Shown piece after piece: positions 1-8,020 of a stretch of 11,984 nucleotides of DNA. The DNA is from Verrucomicrobiota bacterium. Its GTDB lineage: Bacteria; Verrucomicrobiota; Verrucomicrobiae; Chthoniobacterales; UBA10450. Below the pieces are notes generated by a model. That model was not told the DNA's origin. It was given only the letters and a program-made list of their open reading frames with translations, and did no database searches. The DNA is taken from NCBI GenBank assembly GCA_005887855.1, contig VBQB01000008.1, positions 1 to 11,984 on the forward strand, given 5' to 3'. A program made the translations under genes and the position numbers. Each line of letters begins with the position of its first letter. The stretch's first letter is position 1.

Positions 1-1
1 A

Positions 2-484
2 ATCATGTGGGTAGTGGATGCGACCTTTACCCGCCCGCGAGTTGCGCGTATGGACGAGATGAGCCTGCCGCAAGCGGTGTGGATCGGCGCGGCGCAAATT
101 CTCTCTGCAATCTTTCCCGGAACTTCCCGATCGATGTGCACAATCGCGGCCGGACAAGTTGTGGGCATGTCGCGCCCAGCCGCGCTCGAATTTTCATTTT
201 TTTTATCGATGCCGACGATGCTGATGGCGACCGGGTATGATTTTGCGAAAGCCGTGATGCCGCATCATCACGACCTCACGAAAGCGAGTATCGCGCCGTT
301 GGCTATGAGTGGCCATGAATGGATCGTGCTTGCCATCGGATTTGTGGTTTCATTTTTCGTGGCACTCGGAGTGGTCGCTTGGTTTATGAACTGGGTGCGC
401 GCCCGGGGCTTTGTGCCATTTGCTCTTTACCGGATCGTGCTCGGTATCGGAATGTTGACACTGCTGGCGCACGGGATGATGTGA
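2..484 (+). CDS. uppP: Undecaprenyl-diphosphatase UppP (BacA), C-terminal part, cut by window edge
   Basis: This integral membrane phosphatase dephosphorylates undecaprenyl diphosphate to the monophosphate, recycling the lipid carrier of peptidoglycan and surface glycan synthesis. Its overexpression gives bacitracin resistance. The reading frame is open from the left edge, so the N-terminus lies outside the window. About 160 residues remain of a family usually near 270. The family signature is visible as FPGTSRSMCTI, followed by a Gly/Arg stretch and then LEFSFFLSMPTM. This corresponds to the second PGTSRS-type motif with its catalytic Ser and Arg. At least three hydrophobic segments follow, ending in a GxxxLLAHGM-type tail. 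A Met replaces the usual Gly after PGTSRS. The gene fits the same lipid-carrier pathway as uppS, 3.5 kb downstream. The DUF6941-like gene begins 10 bp after the stop. Confidence 0.93.
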   Translation: MMWVVDATFTRPRVARMDEMSLPQAVWIGAAQILSAIFPGTSRSMCTIAAGQVVGMSRPAALEFSFFLSMPTMLMATGYDFAKAVMPHHHDLTKASIAPLAMSGHEWIVLAIGFVVSFFVALGVVAWFMNWVRARGFVPFALYRIVLGIGMLTLLAHGMM

Positions 485-494
485 TCGGTGGTGG

Positions 495-896
495 ATGGAA
501 ACGGACGTTATTCTTCCCGATCTACAGAGTGCCGTTCTTTGCGAAGATGTACGCTGTGAATTCAACGGGATGCAAACGCTCGTGGGCGTGCTCAACGTCA
601 TCCCCGCGCCCGCGCTCCCGATTAATTATATGCGGCTGTGCATCTGGGCCCGTTGGTGTAGTGGCGCGGGGAAGTTTCGGCAAAAGTCCCGGATCGTGGG
701 AGTTGACGAACAGCAGGTCATCGCACAGGCCGAGGTTGAGTTCCTGCTGAAGGAGATGGAAGGACACGCGACCAATGTCCATTATTTCGGCGGCGTGCAG
801 TTCCAACAATACGGATTGCATCACGTCGAGATTTATCTCGGAAACGAATTGCGGCTGCGATTTCCATTGCCAGTGATTCAAGTCACGCGGTCATGA
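495..896 (+). CDS. Small DUF6941-like protein of unknown function
   Basis: This 133-residue soluble protein has no signal peptide or membrane segment. Near the N-terminus it has an LCEDVRCEFNGMQTLVGV segment, then Pro-rich LPI and a hydrophobic strand (LCIWARW). The C-terminal half looks beta-rich and ends FPLPVIQV. The pattern of a 'C-D/E-D' start, a statement-like 'G-x-x-x-L-V-G-V' strand and a terminal PLxV strand resembles the DUF6941 family, whose function is unknown. I matched it from memory, so the family name is tentative. The ATG at 495 follows a GGTGGTGG stretch that could serve as a ribosome binding site. It lies 10 bp after uppP and is probably co-transcribed with it. An antisense frame also stays open here, but this strand shows the better family pattern and collinearity. 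Confidence 0.72.
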   Translation: METDVILPDLQSAVLCEDVRCEFNGMQTLVGVLNVIPAPALPINYMRLCIWARWCSGAGKFRQKSRIVGVDEQQVIAQAEVEFLLKEMEGHATNVHYFGGVQFQQYGLHHVEIYLGNELRLRFPLPVIQVTRS

Positions 897-969
897 CTGG
901 TTAAGCTCAGTCTTTTCGGTAATTAAGCGCTTGCCAATTGCGCCGAATTCATTTATCACGGCGCTTTTC

Positions 970-2238
970 ATGCTGAAAAGATTTTCCACCGCATTTCTTT
1001 GCGGCTGTGCGGTCGCCGGTCAAATGCACGCGCAGGAAGTGGTCGTCCCTCGCGAAACGAAATCAAGCGATCCTGAGCGAGCAGCGACAACGCCCTCTGA
1101 AGAATCGAGTCCCGAGCCGGCCGCTACATCACCAGCTAAATCGCAGGTTCACGAAAAGAAATCGCGTTCCGCTACGCTCACGGTCGAGGAAATGCGCAAA
1201 GCGGGAGAGCTGGCTGCTGAGCGACTAAAAAACCAAGCTCGCGTCGAACAGACGAGCACGACGCGCGTGTCCAGTTCGCACACCGCCAAAGCGGAGGCAA
1301 TCGCCGCGGAGTTAGTGAGAAAGCAAAATCAAGTCGAACGGAAGAGCGCGCCACGTGGGTCAAATCCGCAGACCACGAAATCGGAGGCGGTCGGGCCCGT
1401 TCGGCCAACCATGATAGAAGGCGGAAAGCCAGAGCCAACTGCTTCTCAGCCGGCAAAAACAGAAGTTCCTGGCAGGCAAACAACCGCGCCTCAGTCCTCG
1501 AGCCTGCCATTGCGGAAGCAGGAAGAAACCACGCCGGGACAAACCCGGGAACCGAATCCGATTTCTGCCTTATCGGTCAACCTGCCAACGGAAACCGCGT
1601 TTACCAAATTAGCGAATGGGTTTGATTTCCCGGTGGGGCCACCAGATGCTCAGGGATATTACAAGGCGCGCGGCTTCCGATCCCATGGACATCTGGGAGA
1701 AGATTGGGATGGGACGCGGGGTGGAGACAGCGATCTGGGGGATCCGATTTATAGCATTGGGGACGGTTTGGTGGTTTTCGCACGCGACTGTCATATGGGC
1801 TGGGGGAATGTGATTATCGTGCGCCATGCGTATCGGGAGAACGGCACAGTCAAAAATATCGACGTGCTCTACGGACATTTAGACAGTATCGTCGTGCGTC
1901 CCGGCCAGGCGGTCTCCCGCGGCCAGAAGATCGCGGCCATGGGCACGGCGCATGGCCTTTATGATGCCCACTTGCATTTGGAGATTCGCAAAAACATCGA
2001 AATCGGAATGAGTAGGGCGGCATTTGCGCGCGACTTCAGCAACTACTACGATCCCTCGCAATTTATTCTGGCGCATCGACATCTTCAAACGAGCCGGGGA
2101 AAATATCGCATTGCGATGAATACCTTTACTCATGACGCGCTCATCCATTGGGATACGGCGCGGGATTACTCGCATCATCGTGGTGGAACCAGCGAGTCGG
2201 CCGCGGCTCTGAAGAGAGCAGTCGCGTCGGAGCATTAG
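970..2238 (+). CDS. Secreted M23 (LytM/lysostaphin-type) metallopeptidase with long low-complexity linker
   Basis: This is a predicted exported zinc endopeptidase of 422 residues that probably cleaves peptidoglycan cross-links or acts as an envelope factor. Residues 1-22 look like a signal peptide (KR, then a hydrophobic core, cleavage near MHA-Q). Residues 23 to about 205 form a hydrophilic Pro/Ser/Thr/Lys/Glu-rich linker. It contains a degenerate 30-residue tandem repeat. The M23 fold fills about residues 215-375. Zinc-site residues are intact: H241-LGE-D245 gives the HxxxD motif, and H334-L-H336 gives HxH. YGHLD and PGQAVSRGQKIAAMG are also typical of the fold. A TTG at 931 would add 13 residues, but the ATG at 970 places the signal peptide correctly. 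The catalytic residues being present argues for an active enzyme rather than an EnvC/NlpD-like degenerate activator, although an activator role cannot be excluded. Confidence 0.9.
   Translation: MLKRFSTAFLCGCAVAGQMHAQEVVVPRETKSSDPERAATTPSEESSPEPAATSPAKSQVHEKKSRSATLTVEEMRKAGELAAERLKNQARVEQTSTTRVSSSHTAKAEAIAAELVRKQNQVERKSAPRGSNPQTTKSEAVGPVRPTMIEGGKPEPTASQPAKTEVPGRQTTAPQSSSLPLRKQEETTPGQTREPNPISALSVNLPTETAFTKLANGFDFPVGPPDAQGYYKARGFRSHGHLGEDWDGTRGGDSDLGDPIYSIGDGLVVFARDCHMGWGNVIIVRHAYRENGTVKNIDVLYGHLDSIVVRPGQAVSRGQKIAAMGTAHGLYDAHLHLEIRKNIEIGMSRAAFARDFSNYYDPSQFILAHRHLQTSRGKYRIAMNTFTHDALIHWDTARDYSHHRGGTSESAAALKRAVASEH
1201..1380 (+). repeat. Degenerate 90-bp (30-residue) tandem duplication in the M23 linker
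   Basis: Two adjacent 30-codon units, 1201-1290 and 1291-1380, align without gaps at protein level. Shared positions include A1, AAE (5-7), Q12, VE (15-16), S19, R22, S24, T28 and K30, which is 12 of 30. The units are too diverged for a recent duplication. They appear to be an extended, charged spacer holding the peptidase domain away from the membrane or cell surface. Confidence 0.5.
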
Positions 2239-2243
2239 CTCCG
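2228..2243 (+). terminator. Hairpin over the stop codon of the M23 gene
   Basis: CGGAGC and GCTCCG form a perfect 6-bp stem with an ATTA loop, and the TAG stop lies in the loop and 3' stem. A second small stem (AGGTT-CTAC-AACCT, 2272-2285) lies downstream in the gap to the convergent DUF3309 gene. Neither has a T-tract, so an intrinsic terminator is only one possibility. A palindromic repeat remnant is another. Confidence 0.35.
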
Positions 2244-2308
2244 GTTACAAGAGTTGAATCGTTAAAAGGTTAGGTTCTACAACCTCCCTTGCGCTGTCAC
2301 TTTGGAAT

Positions 2309-2461
2309 CTAGATTTGCCCGGCCAAAATCAGGATTAGTACGATCACTAAAACCAAGCCGAGCCCACCTGCTGGATAGTAACCCCAGCCGGAACTATACG
2401 GCCACGCTGGGAACGCTCCGATCAGTAAGAGAATGAGGATAATCAACAGAAGTGTTCGCAT
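2309..2461 (-). CDS. DUF3309 family small membrane protein (50 aa)
   Basis: Reading from the ATG at 2461 gives a 50-residue protein with the hallmark layout of DUF3309. A hydrophobic N-terminal helix (MRTLLLIILILLLIGAFPAW) is followed by a short Tyr/Gly/Ser-rich turn containing WGYYPAGG. A second hydrophobic helix (about residues 33-46) ends in LAGQI. Members are very short, two-helix membrane proteins found widely in proteobacteria and other soil bacteria. Their role is unknown. The near-perfect match to the family length and to the W-P-Y...WGYYP-GG-G turn makes this a confident coding call despite its size. No clear Shine-Dalgarno sequence precedes the ATG. It is convergent with the M23 gene, 70 bp away, and divergent from purA. 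Confidence 0.85.
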   Translation of the reverse strand: MRTLLLIILILLLIGAFPAWPYSSGWGYYPAGGLGLVLVIVLILILAGQI

Positions 2462-4012
<1,551 letters not shown>

Positions 4013-4014
4013 CC

Positions 4015-4731
4015 ATGGCCCTCAGCGTAAAGTCCGTTCCGCGTCACATTGCCATCATCATGGATGGCAATGGCCGTTGGGCCAAAGCGCGCGGCCTGCC
4101 GCGCATCAAAGGTCACGAAGCAGGTGCTCAAGCTGTTCGTGAATGCGTCGAGGGTTGCGGCGAATTGAAGGTCGAATATCTCACACTTTACGCTTTCTCG
4201 GCGGAGAATTGGCAGCGCCCCAAAGGCGAAGTTCTCTCGTTGATGCGTTTGCTCGATAGATTCTTGAAGGAGAAAACGCCCGAACTGATCGAGAAAAATG
4301 TTCGTCTTCAGGCGATTGGTCGTTTGACTGATCTTCCGGAAAGTTCGCAGGCACAACTTCACAAAACGATCGAACAAACTGCCAGTAATAACGGGCTCAC
4401 CCTCATCTTGGCGCTGAGTTATGGCGGACGACTCGAGATTATCGATGGCATTAAAAGCCTGCTTCGCGCGATCGAGCTCGGTCACATCGACAGAGCGATG
4501 ATCGATGTCGAGATGTTCAGCAAACATCTTTACACTCGGTATTATCCCGACCCCGACTTGCTCATCCGCACCTCGGGTGAAATGCGCTTGTCGAATTTTC
4601 TTCTCTGGCAACTTTCTTACACGGAAATGTATGTCACGCAAAAACTGTGGCCGGATTTTACAAAGAAAGACCTTCTTGCCGCAGTGGAAGAATTTGGCCG
4701 CCGGCAACGCCGCTATGGTTCGGTCCTTTAG
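4015..4731 (+). CDS. uppS: Isoprenyl transferase / undecaprenyl diphosphate synthase
   Basis: This cis-prenyltransferase condenses farnesyl diphosphate with isopentenyl diphosphate units to make the C55 carrier precursor. The protein is 238 residues, normal for the family. The Mg-binding and substrate motif HIAIIMDGNGRWAK carries catalytic D17 and N19. KGHEAGA, YAFSAENWQRP and LSYGGR follow. The C-terminal signature DLLIRTSGEMRLSNFLLWQ is intact, followed by YTEMYVTQKLWPDF. The ATG lies 2 bp after the purA stop and no separate promoter is visible. Its product is the pool recycled by the UppP encoded at the left edge. The gene converges with hemW; the 27-bp gap between them contains a GAGGCCTC palindrome but no evident T-run terminator for this strand. 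Confidence 0.97.
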   Translation: MALSVKSVPRHIAIIMDGNGRWAKARGLPRIKGHEAGAQAVRECVEGCGELKVEYLTLYAFSAENWQRPKGEVLSLMRLLDRFLKEKTPELIEKNVRLQAIGRLTDLPESSQAQLHKTIEQTASNNGLTLILALSYGGRLEIIDGIKSLLRAIELGHIDRAMIDVEMFSKHLYTRYYPDPDLLIRTSGEMRLSNFLLWQLSYTEMYVTQKLWPDFTKKDLLAAVEEFGRRQRRYGSVL

Positions 4732-4758
4732 CCGTAAAGGGATCCGAGGCCTCCGCGT

Positions 4759-5856
4759 TTAAATAAAAGCTTCCGCTACGGAATCAGCGAGCGACTTGCC
4801 GGCTCGAGTCAACACGAAGTTGCCATTCAATTGTCGAAGCAAACCGAGACTGACAAACTCTGCGGTTGCCTGTGGCCGATCACTGAGCAAAGCGGCTGAC
4901 GCGCCTTCGCGTGTTCGCAATAAAAGCGCGATTCTTTCCGTCTGTTTCATTTCGCTCGTCAGATTTTCTGTCGATCCAATTGGCGATTGACCCGAAAGAA
5001 CGCGATCCCCATATCCCCGATAATCGGCAAGATTTTGCCACCGTAGCATTTCGACGGTGGAAAAAGCGCTCGGACCAATACCGAGATAATCTTCGCCCGA
5101 CCAATAGGCGCGATTGTGAACTGACGAAAAACCGGGACACGCATAGTTTGAGATTTCATACTGTTCGTAGCCGGCGTTCTCCAGGATCGACATCGTCATC
5201 TCGAAAAAATCTGTATCGGCGTCGGGATCCGCTTTGAGTTCCCCACGTGCCTGACGCAGGAAAAATTCCGTGTCCTCCTCATAAGTTAGGCAATAGGCGG
5301 AGATGTGATCAGGCTGCAGCGCGATTGTTTTTTGCAGCGTCTTTTTCCACTGCTCATCCGTTTGGCCGGGCAAACCGAACATAAGATCGACATTGATATT
5401 TGAGAATCCGGCATCGCGCAGAATGTAAAATGATCTCTGCGCCTGTTCCGTGTTATGTTCCCGTCCCAAAACTTTCAACAATTTGTCGTCCCAAGACTGA
5501 ACACCCAGACTGATTCGATTTATGCCGAGTTTGCGCAAAAGCGCTGCCTTGCTTGCGGAAACGCTTCCTGGATTTGCTTCAATTGTCCATTCTTCCAATT
5601 CCGACAGGTCGAGCCGCTGGCGAAAACCTCCGAGCAGGAACTCCAATTGTGAGGTCGTCAGAGCGGTTGGCGTGCCGCCACCGAAATAAATTGTCTTCGG
5701 AGATATAGCGAAGCCGGAGCGTTGTTGGTCAACTTCGTGCAAGATAGCCTGGCAAAATCGCTGCGTTTGCGAACGATCGAGCAGATCCTTGTAAAATGCA
5801 CAGTAGGGACAGATGCGCGCACAGAACGGGACATGAATGTAGAGATGTCGAATCAT
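4759..5856 (-). CDS. hemW: Radical SAM protein HemW (heme chaperone, HemN-like)
   Basis: HemW is a radical SAM protein that binds heme and is thought to deliver it to respiratory proteins. It is often misannotated as coproporphyrinogen III dehydrogenase. From the ATG at 5856 the protein has 365 residues (E. coli HemW is about 378). The start MIRHLYIHVPFC leads into the cluster motif C12-x3-C16-x2-C19. C19 is followed by A-F rather than the x-C of true HemN, which favours HemW. YFGGGTPT, EANPGS, GINRISLGVQS, NVDLMFGLPGQT and SAYCLTYEEDT are all present. The HNRAYWSGEDYLGIGPSAFS segment carries the HemW-type HN-x2-YW motif, and a wing domain forms the C-terminus. An in-frame ATG at 5952 would add 32 residues, 22 of them encoded by a palindromic repeat element. 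The 5856 start fits family homology. The gene is divergent from the DUF362 gene. Confidence 0.93.
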   Translation of the reverse strand: MIRHLYIHVPFCARICPYCAFYKDLLDRSQTQRFCQAILHEVDQQRSGFAISPKTIYFGGGTPTALTTSQLEFLLGGFRQRLDLSELEEWTIEANPGSVSASKAALLRKLGINRISLGVQSWDDKLLKVLGREHNTEQAQRSFYILRDAGFSNINVDLMFGLPGQTDEQWKKTLQKTIALQPDHISAYCLTYEEDTEFFLRQARGELKADPDADTDFFEMTMSILENAGYEQYEISNYACPGFSSVHNRAYWSGEDYLGIGPSAFSTVEMLRWQNLADYRGYGDRVLSGQSPIGSTENLTSEMKQTERIALLLRTREGASAALLSDRPQATAEFVSLGLLRQLNGNFVLTRAGKSLADSVAEAFI

Positions 5857-5923
5857 GACTGTAGCGGCAGGCGTGTCGCCTGCGGTGCTTGGAAAAGCAG
5901 CCGGCACGGCTGCTCCTACAGTC
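5857..5923. repeat. 67-bp composite palindromic element with terminal inverted repeats and two hairpins
   Basis: Perfect 8-bp terminal inverted repeats, GACTGTAG (5857-5864) and CTACAGTC (5916-5923), bound two internal hairpins. The first is GCAGGCG-TGT-CGCCTGC (5867-5883). The second is GCAGCCG-GCA-CGGCTGC (5897-5913), extendable by one A-T pair. Both have 3-nt loops. The architecture matches a REP/BIME-like or miniature palindromic unit. It directly abuts the hemW start codon and lies in the divergent hemW/DUF362 promoter region. Confidence 0.8.
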
Positions 5924-5985
5924 GGGGAGTTGTGATTCGCGCTATTGCTCATAAAATCCGTTGCCACTGCCGAAGCACCGTGTTG

Positions 5986-7026
5986 ATGCGAAACGTAGCT
6001 CTTGTTCTTTTCTGCGCCATTTCTTCCGGACTTGCGCAAGGGCCGCAGCCTGCCCCCACACCGTCGGTCGTCTATTCTGCGCACGATCCCAATTCGATCA
6101 AAGATTACAAGACGAATTCGCGCGTCGTGCATGAGATGGTCAATCGACTTGTCCTCGCCGCGACCGGACAGACCGACGTGGCGAAGGCATGGGCATCGCT
6201 GGTTTCTCCCAGCGACAGGATTGGAATCAAAATTTCTGCAGCAGGCGGCGAGCTTTTCACGACACATCATGATGTCGTGAACGCGATTGTCGATGGCCTC
6301 GCCGCGGCAGGACATCCGCGCGGCAGCATTATCGTTTGGGATCGTTCTCTTGGTGGAATCAAAGACGCCGGGTATCGACCGGGGATCGACGATTATCAGT
6401 TGAAAGCAGTGCCGCCACGTGACGGATATGATCCTCAAGCGATTCTCTCTGCCCCTTTAATTGGAAAGTTGGTTTGGGACGATCTCGATTACCGCAGCGA
6501 CAAAGGGAAAATGCTGATGCTTTCCGATACAGAGAACACCAGCAACGTGAGTCATTTCTCCAAGATCATTTCGACTGAAGTGACCAAGATCATCAATGTT
6601 CCGGTAATGAGCAGCAGTGAAATGAACGGCATTGCCGGTTGCCTTTACAATGTGACAATCCCAAACATCGACAACTGGCGTCGCTTCGCCCAAGGCTCTC
6701 GCTTTGGCGCGGAGAGTCTCGCGGAAATTTATAGCAATCCGCTCATCGCAAAGAAAGTGGTTCTAAATTTGATGGACGGCCTCGTTGCGCAATATGCCGG
6801 CGGTCCGCAGTCGCAACCGAATTATGCGGTGCATCACGCCACGCTCTACGCCAGTAAGGATCCAGTGGCTTTGGACGCCGTCGCCTTGAAGCGTCTCGAG
6901 CAATGGCGCGCTCAGGCGAGTTTACCTGCCATCGGTCACGCGGCGGCTTATATCGACTTCGCCGGCGCCCTCGGCCTGGGTAACTCGGCGTCGAATCGGA
7001 TCGAGATTAAGAATGTCGGAAGATGA
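5986..7026 (+). CDS. Secreted DUF362 domain protein
   Basis: The protein has 346 residues. Residues 1-17 form a signal peptide (MRNVALVLFCAISSGLA, cleavage before Q), so it should be exported. The mature part fits DUF362 (PF04015). There is an early SPSDRIGIKISAAGG strand, then HHDVVNAIVDGLAAAG, and VWDRSLGGIKDAGY. INVPVMSSSEMNGIAGCLYNVTIPN follows, then the typical closing block of LNLMDGL, YASKDPVALDAVA and a terminal GNSASNRIEI. DUF362 proteins have no established reaction, and some carry ferredoxin domains, which this one lacks. The frame extends upstream to 5722, but that part is the antisense of hemW; the ATG at 5986 starts the signal peptide. The stop overlaps the next gene's start as ATGA (7023-7026), implying translational coupling to the squalene-synthase family gene. 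Confidence 0.87.
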   Translation: MRNVALVLFCAISSGLAQGPQPAPTPSVVYSAHDPNSIKDYKTNSRVVHEMVNRLVLAATGQTDVAKAWASLVSPSDRIGIKISAAGGELFTTHHDVVNAIVDGLAAAGHPRGSIIVWDRSLGGIKDAGYRPGIDDYQLKAVPPRDGYDPQAILSAPLIGKLVWDDLDYRSDKGKMLMLSDTENTSNVSHFSKIISTEVTKIINVPVMSSSEMNGIAGCLYNVTIPNIDNWRRFAQGSRFGAESLAEIYSNPLIAKKVVLNLMDGLVAQYAGGPQSQPNYAVHHATLYASKDPVALDAVALKRLEQWRAQASLPAIGHAAAYIDFAGALGLGNSASNRIEIKNVGR

Positions 7027-7985
7027 AAATCCGGCCGAATCAAAAGGCCGCGAGCGTGCGTTCCAACGCCTCTTCTCGAAGAAGGCTTTGCGGAACAGTT
7101 CTTCGCTCCGTTTCACGATCGTTCTATCTTTCCATCCGATTTCTGCCAACGCCCTTACGTGAGCCGGTGGCGCTGGCGTATTTGCTTGCGCGGACAACAG
7201 ACACGGTCGCCGATACCGCACGAATTTCTGGAGTCCTACGAATCGAGACTCTTCAAACGCTATCGAACGCAATCCAAGGCAAAGTTTCGCGGAATGTAAT
7301 TGTCGATCTTGTCGCGTCGTTTGCGCCTTTGCAGAGGGACGCGGCTGAGCGAGCGCTGCTCGAATCGTTGCCAGATTGTTTGGAATGGCTCGAGCAGTCG
7401 AAGATCGCCGACCGCGATGACGTTCGCGCCGTTCTCAGCAAAATCACGCAGGGCCAGATGCTCGATCTACATCGCTTCGATAACCCAGAGGAAATTCGCA
7501 CGCTCCGCACCGGGGCTGATCTGGATGAATACACATATCTTGTAGCAGGTTGTGTCGGCAAATTCTGGACGCAGCTCTGCTTTCGTCACCGAGCAGGCAG
7601 ATGTTATTTCCCCGAAGAGGAATTGACTTCCGCTCGTATGACTGCGACGCAGATTCTCTCAGAACCGGAGCGGTTCCAACCGATCTATCGGAGCTGGGTC
7701 GAGAAGGCTAAGCGGGGGCTCGACTGCGGGATGCAATACTCACGTGCGATCCAAAATCGACGTGTCCGCGCTGCGACGGTTTTGCCGGCATTGATTGGAG
7801 CACGCACGCTTGCCCTCTTGCGCGAGGCAGGCATGACTATGTTGAATCGCAGGGTCAAAGTCTCGCGCCGCGAGGTGCGTGGAATTATCGCTTCGCTTGC
7901 CATCACGCTGGCGTCGCAGTCGCGGATTGATGCGATTTTCGGTCGCGCGAAGCTTTTGCGATCGTCTCTGATTGCCGAAGATTAA
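7023..7985 (+). CDS. Squalene/phytoene synthase family protein, apparently lacking the second Asp-rich motif
   Basis: Family members couple two prenyl diphosphates head to head (for example two FPP to squalene). The 320-residue protein has the N-terminal SRSFYLSIRFLP segment, the first Asp-rich motif as D60-TVA-D64 in YLLARTTDTVADT, a QGQMLDL helix, and YLVAGCVG at about 172-179. Members normally have some 45-50 residues between VAGxVG and the R-x-Y-(L/F)-P motif, carrying the second Mg-binding signature (G-x-x-LQ-x-x-N-I-x-R-D-x-x-x-D). Here only about 14 residues separate VG179 from GRCYFP (192-197), and no such signature occurs anywhere. The flanks read perfectly in frame, so this looks like an in-frame deletion near base 7590. 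The C-terminal helices, including GMQYSRAI and PALIGARTLALL, are normal. Predicted inactive in the standard reaction unless the gap is an assembly error. It is translationally coupled to the DUF362 gene. Confidence 0.85.
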   Translation: MKIRPNQKAASVRSNASSRRRLCGTVLRSVSRSFYLSIRFLPTPLREPVALAYLLARTTDTVADTARISGVLRIETLQTLSNAIQGKVSRNVIVDLVASFAPLQRDAAERALLESLPDCLEWLEQSKIADRDDVRAVLSKITQGQMLDLHRFDNPEEIRTLRTGADLDEYTYLVAGCVGKFWTQLCFRHRAGRCYFPEEELTSARMTATQILSEPERFQPIYRSWVEKAKRGLDCGMQYSRAIQNRRVRAATVLPALIGARTLALLREAGMTMLNRRVKVSRREVRGIIASLAITLASQSRIDAIFGRAKLLRSSLIAED

Positions 7986-7990
7986 AATAT

Positions 7991-8020
7991 GGCGGTTGCA
8001 GGCCGCTGCTGCGGCTTACA
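7991..8020. repeat. Palindromic repeat remnant or bidirectional terminator between convergent genes
   Basis: GCCGC-TGCT-GCGGC (8002-8015) forms a 5-bp stem with a 4-nt loop, followed on the plus strand by TTACAAAAAATAATT. The hairpin sits directly after the UDG stop codon (TAA at 8018-8016, minus strand). On that strand the lead reads TTGTAAGCCGC, loosely like the TGTAG-led elements elsewhere in the window. The upstream half (GGCGGTTGCAGGCC) offers alternative pairing. It may terminate the squalene-synthase transcript. Confidence 0.5.

Noticed and set aside
522..881. 119-codon frame antisense to the DUF6941-like gene
   Set aside because: The plus strand has the better family pattern, a usable ribosome binding site and collinearity with uppP. 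The antisense protein shows no motif.
4732..4758. GAGGCCTC palindrome as a terminator between uppS and hemW
   Set aside because: The palindrome has no loop and the A/T run does not follow a stable stem, so a terminator cannot be supported.
5722..5985. Upstream extension of the DUF362 frame
   Set aside because: It overlaps hemW antisense and would bury the clear signal peptide that begins at 5986.
5857..6438. Extended upstream open frame of hemW reaching back 194 codons
   Set aside because: Beyond 5952 it is the antisense of the DUF362 gene. HemW homology begins at the Met at 5856.
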